Shown: piece by piece, positions 1 through 5,930 of the stretch
Layout of the letters: each line of letters starts with the position of its first letter
How positions within the stretch are numbered: the stretch's first letter is position 1
Assembly: GCA_047614505.1 (NCBI GenBank)
Contig: JBLHGQ010000165.1
Coordinates: 1 to 5,930 of the forward strand
Length of the DNA: 5,930 nucleotides
Reading direction: 5' to 3'
DNA from: JABDJL01 sp047614505
GTDB lineage: Bacteria; Pseudomonadota; Gammaproteobacteria; Xanthomonadales; SZUA-36
The notes under the pieces: generated by a model
What the model saw: only the letters and a program-made list of their open reading frames with translations
Databases searched by the model: none
Told to the model about the DNA's origin: nothing
Made by a program: the position numbers and the translations under genes

Positions 1-139
1 AGGGCTAAAGGTCACGCAGCTTTCTGATTTCCAACGGGTAGATACACAGCTGGTCCAGTCCAGACTGATTACCTGCCTGGCGGAAGTTTTGGGGTATGGC
101 AACAGGGCGCGTCCTTGCGATGGAACGTTAGCTGAATAA
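1..139 (+). CDS. lipB: Octanoyltransferase LipB, C-terminal fragment (5' end outside window)
   Basis: The frame starting at base 2 is open from the window edge to a TAA at 137-139, giving 45 residues that begin GLKVTQLSDF and end GTLAE. The length and style (a Gly-Leu-x-Val-Thr-Gln-Leu start, then a helix with spaced Val and Leu ending LAEVLGYG) fit the tail of LipB. The catalytic part lies outside the window, so the call rests mainly on position: lipA starts 14 bases downstream, and lipB-lipA is a common gammaproteobacterial order. LipB moves the octanoyl group from acyl carrier protein onto a lysine of lipoyl domains (pyruvate and 2-oxoglutarate dehydrogenases, glycine cleavage H protein) in the cytoplasm. 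LipA then adds the sulfurs. No terminator lies between the two genes, so cotranscription is likely. Another short C-terminal tail could look similar, so some doubt remains. Confidence 0.8.
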   Translation, partial: GLKVTQLSDFQRVDTQLVQSRLITCLAEVLGYGNRARPCDGTLAE

Positions 140-153
140 TTAAGAGAGTATTG

Positions 154-1146
154 ATGTCTATGGACCAAAAAATCCCAATACAAATTACCCCGTCGTCTTT
201 GACCTCCGGTCAGGTTGGCGCCGATAAACTTGCCCGCAATACCGCCGTTTTCGATGCCGAGGCACCTGTTTTACGTAAGCCACCATGGATTCGCGTCAGG
301 CTACCCAGCGGAAACGCTGTGGAGAAACTGAAAACACGTTTACGTGCCAGCAGTCTCGTTACTGTGTGCGAAGAGGCAAGCTGCCCGAATATTCATGAGT
401 GTTTTGCCAAGGGCACGGCGACGTTTATGATTCTCGGCGATATTTGCACCCGGCGGTGTTCATTTTGTGATGTGGCACATGGTCGTCCCAAACCGGCAGA
501 TGAACGGGAGCCGGAAAATCTGGCAAAAGCAATCCGGGATATGCAACTGCGTTATGTGGTTATTACCTCCGTCGACAGGGATGACCTCAGGGACGGTGGC
601 GCGGGGCACTTTGCAAGTTGTATTGAACACATCAGGTTATTGAACCCTGAGATAAAAGTTGAAGTCCTTGTGCCGGATTTCAGAGGCAAAGGCCGAATGG
701 AGCGAGCCCTGGAAATCCTCGCTACCGAACCACCAGATGTCTTTAACCATAATCTGGAAACCGTTGAGCCGCTGTACAGAAACGTTAGGCCCGGTGGAGA
801 TTACAACTGGTCATTACGACTGCTGAAAAACTTCAAAGACCAACACCCTGATATCCCGACCAAGTCAGGAATCATGCTTGGCCTGGGTGAGACTGAAGAA
901 CAGGTTGAACAGGCGATGCAGGATTTGCGGGATCACAATGTTGATATGGCAACGATCGGGCAGTACCTGCAGCCAACCGCACACCATCACCCTGTGATTC
1001 GCTACTGGACGCCGGAGGAGTTTGACCGATTGGCCAAAACCGGCAAAAAAATGGGCTTTACGCATGTCGCCTCCGGACCTCTGGTGCGCTCTTCATACCA
1101 TGCAGACCAAATGGCAGAGGACTCCGGTTTGGTCAGAATTTCGTAA
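154..1146 (+). CDS. lipA: Lipoyl synthase LipA (radical SAM enzyme)
   Basis: LipA inserts two sulfur atoms into protein-bound octanoyl groups, making the lipoyl cofactor in the cytoplasm by radical SAM chemistry. The 330-residue product has the family signature. The auxiliary-cluster motif CX4CX5C is at C72, C77 and C83 (CEEASCPNIHEC), and the radical SAM CX3CX2C motif is at C98, C102 and C105 (CTRRCSFC). The C-terminal RSSY motif at 312-315 supplies the serine ligand of the sacrificial auxiliary cluster. Other conserved blocks are VVITSVDRDDLRDGGA (135-150), VFNHNLETV (196-204), TKSGIMLGLGE (236-246) and GQYLQPT (269-275). Length is close to E. coli LipA (321). The ATG at 154 is preferred because a purine-rich AAGAGAG (142-148) lies 5 bases upstream. 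A TTG at 151 would sit too close to it, and an ATG at 160 is another possibility. Compared with E. coli as I recall it, there are two extra residues (KG, about 179-180) after VPDFRG. Confidence 0.97.
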   Translation: MSMDQKIPIQITPSSLTSGQVGADKLARNTAVFDAEAPVLRKPPWIRVRLPSGNAVEKLKTRLRASSLVTVCEEASCPNIHECFAKGTATFMILGDICTRRCSFCDVAHGRPKPADEREPENLAKAIRDMQLRYVVITSVDRDDLRDGGAGHFASCIEHIRLLNPEIKVEVLVPDFRGKGRMERALEILATEPPDVFNHNLETVEPLYRNVRPGGDYNWSLRLLKNFKDQHPDIPTKSGIMLGLGETEEQVEQAMQDLRDHNVDMATIGQYLQPTAHHHPVIRYWTPEEFDRLAKTGKKMGFTHVASGPLVRSSYHADQMAEDSGLVRIS

Positions 1147-1191
1147 TTTGTAGAAAAGCATATGCCTTTTGGCTATTGCACATGATTAGGG

Positions 1192-1221
1192 TTTACTGGC
1201 TTAATTGAACCCATTGGTAAT
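1192..1221 (+). promoter_or_regulatory. Weak sigma70-like promoter candidate for prc
   Basis: A TTTACT (1192-1197, four of six matches to the -35 consensus) is separated by 18 bases from GGTAAT (1216-1221, four of six to the -10 consensus). It is the best pair I found in the spacer, but such matches are common by chance. If used, transcription would start near 1228, so the inverted repeat at 1228-1261 would sit at the very 5' end of the prc mRNA. This is inference only. Confidence 0.25.
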
Positions 1222-1227
1222 GAGGGT

Positions 1228-1261
1228 GGTCACTAATTAGTGCAACATAGATTGCACGACC
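1228..1261. repeat. Nested inverted repeats upstream of prc (possible operator or 5'-UTR hairpin)
   Basis: Three palindromic elements overlap here. CACTAATTAGTG (1231-1242) is a perfect 12-base palindrome. GTGCAA (1240-1245) and TTGCAC (1252-1257) form a perfect inverted repeat around a 6-base spacer, sharing GTG with the first palindrome. GGTC (1228-1231) and GACC (1258-1261) add an outer stem, so RNA could form a 10-bp hairpin with an 8-base bulge on the left arm. The first palindrome and the hairpin cannot form together. A further copy of ATTGCAC lies at 1175-1181. The repeats end 13 bases before the GGAG of prc. The arrangement fits a repressor site or an mRNA structure, but no known operator was recognised. 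Confidence 0.45.
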
Positions 1262-1274
1262 TGGCATTTATGAC

Positions 1275-1289
1275 GGAGCAAACGGTTTG
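1275..1289 (+). promoter_or_regulatory. Ribosome binding site setting the TTG start of prc
   Basis: GGAG (1275-1278) lies 8 bases before TTG at 1287-1289. The TTG is required to give the protein its signal peptide, since the next in-frame ATG is codon 36, beyond the hydrophobic segment. An ATG at 1270 opens a six-codon frame (MTEQTV) whose TGA stop (1288-1290) overlaps the TTG. It has no convincing ribosome site of its own. Confidence 0.75.
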
Positions 1290-3449
1290 AAATCAACAAA
1301 ATTCTACCTGACCTTTATAATCACGATCCTGCTTAGCGCAGCCGGCTGGGCGTCTGTTCCAGACTCGCAGGCAATTACACTTAAGCCCAATATGGAACAA
1401 CGCTTCGCCAGTAATCTTGCCACCAAGTTCCTGACCAATTGGCACTACAAAGACACCCGGCTTGATAATACGCTGTCCAGTGCAATTTTTGATGGCTACA
1501 TTGAGTTGCTGGATCCTAATTTAAGTTATTTCACTGCCTCTGATGCCGCCTCTTTTGAAAGATTCCGCAATGGCCTGGATGACGCACTGCGGCATTCTGA
1601 TTTATCACCTGCATATGAGATTTTCAATGTTTATGCCGATCGTGTTCACCAGAGAGTTGCTTATGCGCGTGAGAGCTTGAAAAAATCTTTCGATTTCACA
1701 ATTGATGAAAATTATGTCTATGACCGTTCTGAAGCTGAATGGGCGGTCGATGGTACAGAACTGGATGAAATCTGGCGCAAGCGGGTTAAAAACGATTTCT
1801 TAAGACTCCGCCTTGCATCAAAGGAAGATGAAGCAATCAACAAGATTCTTGATGAGCGATATGAAAACCTGGATCGGCGCATCACAGAATTGAAGTCCGA
1901 AGATATTTTTCAATTATTCATGAATGCATTTGCCCAGGCCATTGAGCCACATACTTCATATTTGTCTCCCCGTAGTTCTGAAAATTTTGAAATATCAATG
2001 AAATTGTCGCTGGAAGGAATCGGTGCCCTGCTGGGACGGGAAACTGAATACACCAGTATTGCCCGTGTAGTAACCGGCGGCCCCGCTGAAAAAGACGGAA
2101 GGCTGAAGGCAGGTGATCGCGTTACCGCAGTAGGTCAGGGCCGTGAAGGCAAGATGGTCGATGTGATTGGATGGCGGGTTGATGACGTTGTAGACCTGAT
2201 CCGTGGTCCGAAGGATACCGTTGTCAGGCTTGAAGTGTTACCCGAGGAAGTGGGTATAGACGGCCCAAGCACTATCATCGATATAGTGCGAAATGAAGTC
2301 AAACTTGAAGAACAAGCAGCCAAAAGCGAACTGATTGAAGTACCTCGTGAGAATGGTGAACCGGTCAAAATCGGAGTGATTGACCTTCCGGTTTTCTACA
2401 TGGATTTTGCCGGTCGTGCGCAAAACCTGCCGGATTACCGTTCCAGTACACGTGATGTGCGAAAGCTGATCAATGAGCTCAAGGAACAGGGTGCTGAAGG
2501 AATCGTGGTTGATCTGCGAAACAATGGCGGCGGTTCATTACTTGAAGCAACCACCCTGACTGGACTATTTATCGATAAGGGACCAGTTGTGCAGGTTCGC
2601 AGCTCAAACGGCAGGATCAGCACCGAAGAGGACACTGATCCGGGAATGGCCTGGGAAGGTCCAATGGCAGTGCTGGTTAACCGTTATAGCGCATCTGCCA
2701 GTGAAATTTTTGCCGCTGCGATCCAGGATTACGGACGTGGAATGGTTATAGGAGAAACCACTTTCGGAAAAGGCACAGTGCAAAGTTTGTTGAATCTGGA
2801 TGATTATGCAACCTCTGATAAACCTGGAATGGGGCAGCTCAAGATAACCATGGCTCAGTTTTTCCGGGTTGACGGCGGATCCACACAAAACAAGGGTGTT
2901 GTGCCGGATATCAAGTTTCCATCCGCGGGGGATCCTCAGGAATACGGCGAACGTTCGCTCAACAATGCGCTTCCCTGGACTCAAATTGAATCTGCCGATT
3001 TTGAGCGGACCGGCGATCTAAGTCAGATGGTGGCGGTAACTGATTATCGCTATCACGATCGCAGTTCAAATAATCAGGAATTTGCCTGGCTGATGACAGA
3101 TATTGCCGAGTACAACGAAAACAAGGATGACAAATTCGTTTCTCTGGTGGAAGCCAACAGGCGCGAAGAAATGGCTGAGCATGAAGCCAAGCGTCTGGAT
3201 CGTGAGGCTCAACGTAAAAGTGCCGGTCCATTGATGGGTGAGGAAAACATTCTTACCGTACAAGATCGTGCAGAAGGCGCGGAAACGGATGACGACGAGG
3301 AAGAGGATGCCGATGAACGTCCGGATTTACTGTTGCGTGAGTCGGCACGTATTGTCGCAGATATGGTCGAACTCAAAAGTGATGGAAGCCTTCTGGCAAA
3401 ACAGTTTTCCCTGATAATTGAAACCGGGGAAAACCGGACAATCAACTAA
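1287..3449 (+). CDS. prc: Periplasmic tail-specific (C-terminal processing) protease Prc/Tsp, S41A family
   Basis: Prc degrades or trims periplasmic proteins bearing nonpolar C-termini. In E. coli, with the adaptor NlpI, it turns over the peptidoglycan endopeptidase MepS. The 720-residue product starts with a signal peptide: KSTK, a hydrophobic run (about 6-19), then likely cleavage after GWA (23) or SQA (29). An N-terminal Tsp domain (about 30-235) is followed by a PDZ domain (about 238-325; SLEGIGALLGRE, then GDRVTAVGQG and MVDVIGWRVDDVV). The S41 protease core spans about 355-545, with the catalytic Ser-Lys dyad at S470 (SASASE) and K495 (FGKGTVQ), plus D481, all spaced as in E. coli. The tail (about 550-700) matches the C-terminal Tsp domain, including NNALPW (559-564). 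It is somewhat longer than E. coli Prc (682). A strongly acidic stretch TDDDEEEDADERPD (667-680) stands out. It starts at TTG, a weak initiator that may limit expression. It follows lipA after 140 bases and ends at a strong terminator. Confidence 0.97.
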   Translation: MKSTKFYLTFIITILLSAAGWASVPDSQAITLKPNMEQRFASNLATKFLTNWHYKDTRLDNTLSSAIFDGYIELLDPNLSYFTASDAASFERFRNGLDDALRHSDLSPAYEIFNVYADRVHQRVAYARESLKKSFDFTIDENYVYDRSEAEWAVDGTELDEIWRKRVKNDFLRLRLASKEDEAINKILDERYENLDRRITELKSEDIFQLFMNAFAQAIEPHTSYLSPRSSENFEISMKLSLEGIGALLGRETEYTSIARVVTGGPAEKDGRLKAGDRVTAVGQGREGKMVDVIGWRVDDVVDLIRGPKDTVVRLEVLPEEVGIDGPSTIIDIVRNEVKLEEQAAKSELIEVPRENGEPVKIGVIDLPVFYMDFAGRAQNLPDYRSSTRDVRKLINELKEQGAEGIVVDLRNNGGGSLLEATTLTGLFIDKGPVVQVRSSNGRISTEEDTDPGMAWEGPMAVLVNRYSASASEIFAAAIQDYGRGMVIGETTFGKGTVQSLLNLDDYATSDKPGMGQLKITMAQFFRVDGGSTQNKGVVPDIKFPSAGDPQEYGERSLNNALPWTQIESADFERTGDLSQMVAVTDYRYHDRSSNNQEFAWLMTDIAEYNENKDDKFVSLVEANRREEMAEHEAKRLDREAQRKSAGPLMGEENILTVQDRAEGAETDDDEEEDADERPDLLLRESARIVADMVELKSDGSLLAKQFSLIIETGENRTIN

Positions 3450-3468
3450 ATAAATCTGGAAAGATAGA

Positions 3469-3503
3469 AAAGCCGACTTGCTGATAGCAAGCCGGCTTTT
3501 TTT
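3469..3503. terminator. Rho-independent terminator shared by convergent prc and mscL
   Basis: The arms 3469-3481 and 3487-3499 pair over 13 positions with a single A-C mismatch (3476 with 3492), around a 5-base loop (TGATA, 3482-3486). Seven Ts (3497-3503) follow on the + strand, ideal for ending prc 19 bases after its stop codon. On the - strand the hairpin is followed by TTTT then C, a shorter tract that should still help end mscL transcripts, whose stop codon lies 8 bases away. It therefore appears bidirectional, but stronger for prc. Confidence 0.93.
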
Positions 3504-3511
3504 ACCTGCAA

Positions 3512-3913
3512 TTAACTGTTTTTGAGGCTATCGCGAATTTCTGTCAATAGCAGAACCTCATCGGAAGGTGGTGCTGGCTCGGCCGGCGCTGCCTCTTCTT
3601 CCTTCTTCATGGAGTTCATGTACCTGATTGCCATAAATATCGCCATGGCAACAATCAGGAAATCTACAACCGCCTGAACAAACAAACCGTAGTTGACAGT
3701 TACTGCTGCTACATCCCCGGCAGCCTCTTTCAATGTGAAAGCCAGGGCACTGAAATCAACTCCGCCCATCAACATGCCAATAGGTGGCATCAGTACATCG
3801 TTCACAAAGGAAGAAATGATCTTGCCGAAGGCACCACCTATAATAATACCGACCGCCATATCAACTACATTACCGCGCATCACAAACACTTTAAATTCTG
3901 ATCCCATACTCAT
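3512..3913 (-). CDS. mscL: Large-conductance mechanosensitive channel MscL
   Basis: MscL is a homopentameric inner-membrane channel that opens near lytic tension and releases solutes on sudden osmotic downshift. The 133-residue product (E. coli 136) starts with the N-terminal amphipathic helix (MSMGSEFKVFVMRGNVVD). TM1 follows at about 16-44 with the pore-lining AVGIIIGGAFGKI, where D18, A20, G22, G26 and K31 keep E. coli numbering. A short periplasmic loop (about 45-75) leads to TM2 (about 76-98, FLIVAMAIFMAIRYMN). A charged Pro/Ala linker (KKEEEAAPAEPAPP, 103-116) precedes the cytoplasmic bundle helix EVLLLTEIRDSL (119-130). The start at 3913 is supported by AGGAG (3921-3925) 7 bases upstream. 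A second ATG at codon 3 is less well spaced. It converges on prc across the shared terminator and diverges from priA over 128 bases. Nothing looks degraded. Confidence 0.98.
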   Translation of the reverse strand: MSMGSEFKVFVMRGNVVDMAVGIIIGGAFGKIISSFVNDVLMPPIGMLMGGVDFSALAFTLKEAAGDVAAVTVNYGLFVQAVVDFLIVAMAIFMAIRYMNSMKKEEEAAPAEPAPPSDEVLLLTEIRDSLKNS

Positions 3914-3955
3914 GCTTTCTCTCCTGGTGTAATGAAAACCCCATCTGACCTTTAA

Positions 3956-3985
3956 TTGTTAGTTACAGGTCTCAATTCATACTAT
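3956..3985 (+). promoter_or_regulatory. Candidate sigma70-type promoter for priA
   Basis: TTGTTA (3956-3961) and TACTAT (3980-3985) lie 18 bases apart on the + strand, each with four of six consensus matches. This would give a 5' leader of about 50 bases before the priA ATG. The element lies face to face over the mscL promoter candidate, so only one polymerase could bind at a time if both are real. Evidence is motif matching only. Confidence 0.3.
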
Positions 3986-3990
3986 CCCAA
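3962..3990 (-). promoter_or_regulatory. Candidate sigma70-type promoter for mscL
   Basis: On the - strand TTGGGA (3990-3985) and TGTAAC (3967-3962) are 17 bases apart, each matching four of six consensus bases. Transcription would start about 42 bases before the mscL ATG. In E. coli mscL is induced by RpoS in stationary phase and high salt; whether that holds here cannot be told from these bases. The match is weak and may be chance. Confidence 0.3.
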
Positions 3991-4041
3991 ACACTAAACA
4001 TCTGTCATCGGGCCTGGATTGTCCTGCTAGAATCAGTGACG

Positions 4042-5930
4042 ATGAATTACCCACCTGGTCAACACATTTTACAAGTCGCTTTGCCGGTCCCATTACCACG
4101 GGTTTTTGATTACCTGTGCCCACCGGAGATAGGTAAAATAGTACGTGGTACAAGGGTTTTAGCGCCATTCGGCAAACGGAATCTGCTTGGAATCGTTACC
4201 GGGACGACGACCCAAAGTACGGTTCCAGCAGACCGCTTACTACCGGTAATCAAGGTATTAGACCATTGTGAACCATTGCTAAATACTGAGTTAATGAAGC
4301 TGCTTGACTGGTGCTGTCAGTACTACAAGCACGCGCCCGGGGAAGTATTTGCCAATGCAATTCCACCTTCATTGCGGCGTGCCAAGGGTGAATTGCCGCC
4401 ACCGATATATCAATTTGCTCTGACGCAAGAAGGGCATGCTCGATTAATGGAGGCGCAGGGACGTGCAAAACTGCAATTCGCCCTGCTGGAGCATCTGTCT
4501 TCCGGGCCAATGATTTCAGAACAATTGAAGGAGTGGAAAACCGGCTGGCGCACTGTAATAAGTCGGCTGATTGAACAGGGCTGGGTACGCCAGGAGTTAG
4601 CTCAATTTAAGGCAATCAGACCTGCCAATGGGCCTGAGCTAACGCAGGAACAGACCGTAGCAGTTCAATCCATCGGAGCTGACCTGGGACGTTTTCGCTG
4701 TCATTTGCTCGATGGCATTACCGGCAGTGGTAAAACAGAAATTTATCTGGAACTGATTAGGAAAGTCCTGCTTTCAGGAAAGCAGGCCCTGGTATTGGTG
4801 CCTGAGATCGGTTTGACACCTCAGTTGATCCGGCGATTTTCGGAGCGGCTCGGTGTGACACCCGATGTCTATCATTCCGGCTTGTCAGATGGTCAGCGCC
4901 TTTCCACCTGGGCAGCGGCTCGAAGCGGGCAGGCGAGCTTGCTTCTGGGTACTCGATCTGCCTTGTTTTTGCCACTGTCTGAGCCCGGAATTATTATCAT
5001 GGACGAATCACACGATTCGTCATTTAAACAGCAGGAAGGTTTCAGGTTCTCTGCACGCGATGTTGCTGTAAAGCGCGCCTCAGGTTTGGGCATTCCGATC
5101 GTGCTTGGCTCAGCCACACCGTCTCTGGAGACGATTCAAAATGCTGTGCTTGGAAAGTACAGCTGGAATCGTTTGCGAACCCGTGCGACAGGCGCCAATC
5201 CTCCGGTTTTGCGGATTGAGGATCTTCGTCATGTACCGGCAAAAGGTGGTTTGCTTGATTCGGTAGTTGATTCCATATCCGAAACGCTGGACAAAGGGGA
5301 ACAGGCACTGGTTTTCCTCAATCGTCGTGGTTACGCTCCGGTGCTCTTGTGCCATGAGTGCGGTTGGCACGCTAGCTGTTTGCGTTGTGATGCGAATCTG
5401 ACCTGGCACCGGAACATTCGCACACTCGTCTGTCATCATTGTGAGTATCGGCAAAGCGTACCCGCACTATGTCCTGACTGCGGAGCTGACGCTTTGCAGG
5501 GCGCAGGTGAGGGCACGCAACAACTGGAGCAGTTACTAGCCAGAAGATTTCCTGAGTACCCGCTATACAGGTTTGACCGGGATCAGCTCAGCCGGAAAGG
5601 TGCATTTGAAGAATTGTATGAAAAGGTACGCTCCGGGGGCGCCTGTATTCTGGTGGGCACGCAGATGTTGGCCAAAGGGCACCACTTTCCATTGGTCACC
5701 CGCGTGGTTATCGTGAATCTTGACCAGGCTCTTTACAGTGGTGATTTCAGAGCTCTGGAGCGATTAGGACAGTTGATGGTGCAGGTGGCGGGCAGAGCAG
5801 GTCGGGAAGAACGTCCCGGTGAAGTTATTTTGCAAACCCATCACCCTGATCATCCTTTGCTTGAAAGCCTGTTCAGGGACGGCTATGAGGCTTTCGCAGC
5901 CGAGTTATTGAAAGACCGGCAACTGGCCCG
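4042..5930 (+). CDS. priA: Primosomal replication-restart helicase PriA (3' end outside window)
   Basis: PriA recognises abandoned replication forks and D-loops, unwinds the lagging arm 3' to 5' and starts primosome assembly that reloads DnaB. The frame is open from ATG 4042 to the window end, giving 629 codons; E. coli PriA has 732, so about 100 residues are missing. The N-terminal DNA-binding domain (about 8-105) holds VALPVPLPRVFDYL. Helicase motifs follow: Walker A GITGSGKT (225-232, K231), VLVPEIGLTPQ (251-261), Walker B-type DESH (321-324), GSATPS (356-361), VFLNRRGYAP (424-433), GTQMLAKGHHFP (539-550) and QVAGRAGR (581-588). Eight zinc-binding cysteines sit at 437, 440, 446, 449, 464, 467, 477 and 480, each one residue after the E. 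coli position. E. coli has DEEH where this has DESH, and the aromatic-rich loop carries Phe at 328, 334 and 336. No strong ribosome site precedes the ATG; an in-frame GTG at 4036 is an alternative. Confidence 0.97.
   Translation, partial: MNYPPGQHILQVALPVPLPRVFDYLCPPEIGKIVRGTRVLAPFGKRNLLGIVTGTTTQSTVPADRLLPVIKVLDHCEPLLNTELMKLLDWCCQYYKHAPGEVFANAIPPSLRRAKGELPPPIYQFALTQEGHARLMEAQGRAKLQFALLEHLSSGPMISEQLKEWKTGWRTVISRLIEQGWVRQELAQFKAIRPANGPELTQEQTVAVQSIGADLGRFRCHLLDGITGSGKTEIYLELIRKVLLSGKQALVLVPEIGLTPQLIRRFSERLGVTPDVYHSGLSDGQRLSTWAAARSGQASLLLGTRSALFLPLSEPGIIIMDESHDSSFKQQEGFRFSARDVAVKRASGLGIPIVLGSATPSLETIQNAVLGKYSWNRLRTRATGANPPVLRIEDLRHVPAKGGLLDSVVDSISETLDKGEQALVFLNRRGYAPVLLCHECGWHASCLRCDANLTWHRNIRTLVCHHCEYRQSVPALCPDCGADALQGAGEGTQQLEQLLARRFPEYPLYRFDRDQLSRKGAFEELYEKVRSGGACILVGTQMLAKGHHFPLVTRVVIVNLDQALYSGDFRALERLGQLMVQVAGRAGREERPGEVILQTHHPDHPLLESLFRDGYEAFAAELLKDRQLA

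Noticed and set aside
1154..1173. Possible terminator after lipA (AAAAG/CTTTT stem, or GCC-TTTT-GGC).
   Set aside because: The stems are only 5 and 3 bp, A/T-rich or tiny, and no T-tract follows in the right place. It does not qualify as an intrinsic terminator.
2135..3445. Several open frames of 61-126 codons on the - strand inside prc, the longest at 2604-2984.
   Set aside because: They lie fully opposite a clear, well-conserved protease gene, show no recognisable protein pattern and no convincing ribosome sites. They are expected by-products of the coding bias of prc.
3693..3932. 79-codon open frame on the + strand across mscL.
   Set aside because: It is antisense to mscL, whose product is conserved end to end, and its translation shows no recognisable feature.
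4005..4045. TCATCG (4005-4010) complementary to CGATGA (4040-4045), which could cover the priA start codon.
   Set aside because: Only six pairs closing a 29-base loop, with no extension on either side. Such a match is common by chance and the structure would be weak.
4250..5454. Open frames on the - strand, and one on the + strand in another frame, within 4250-5454.
   Set aside because: They overlap priA, whose frame carries all helicase motifs and zinc cysteines. The alternative frames have no family features.
1..5930. Search for CRISPR arrays, insertion sequences, tRNA genes, phage or defence genes.
   Set aside because: No regularly spaced repeats, transposase-like frames, terminal inverted repeats or tRNA-like folds were seen; nearly all of the window is explained by five housekeeping genes.

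Overview
The window reads as an ordinary housekeeping stretch of a gammaproteobacterial chromosome. The proteins resemble the Escherichia coli versions closely in length, motif order and even residue numbering (MscL D18/G22, PriA zinc cysteines offset by one residue, Prc Ser-Lys pair 25 residues apart). A periplasmic tail-specific protease with its own C-terminal domain, MscL and a LipB-LipA pair fit Gammaproteobacteria. I cannot name the genus from sequence alone. Base composition looks moderate, and I see no compositional break, insertion sequence, tRNA, rRNA or CRISPR array.

Layout. (1) 1-139, + strand: the last 45 codons of lipB (octanoyltransferase). (2) 154-1146, +: lipA (lipoyl synthase), 14 bases after lipB, so the two consecutive steps of protein lipoylation are probably one transcript. 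(3) 1147-1286: a 140-base spacer with a cluster of inverted repeats and a weak promoter candidate. (4) 1287-3449, +: prc/tsp, a secreted PDZ-containing S41 protease, starting at TTG with a good ribosome binding site. (5) 3469-3503: a strong hairpin terminator between convergent genes. (6) 3512-3913, - strand: mscL, the large-conductance mechanosensitive channel. (7) 3914-4041: a 128-base divergent spacer with weak overlapping promoter candidates. (8) 4042-5930, +: priA, the replication-restart helicase, cut by the window edge after 629 codons (about 100 residues missing).

Functionally the genes fall into separate tasks: cofactor attachment (lipB, lipA), envelope protein turnover (prc), osmotic emergency release (mscL) and replication restart (priA). 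Only lipB-lipA form an obvious pathway unit. I found no previously undescribed system. The points most worth a second look are the nested palindromes just upstream of prc and a few small departures from E. coli sequence in PriA, Prc and LipA.
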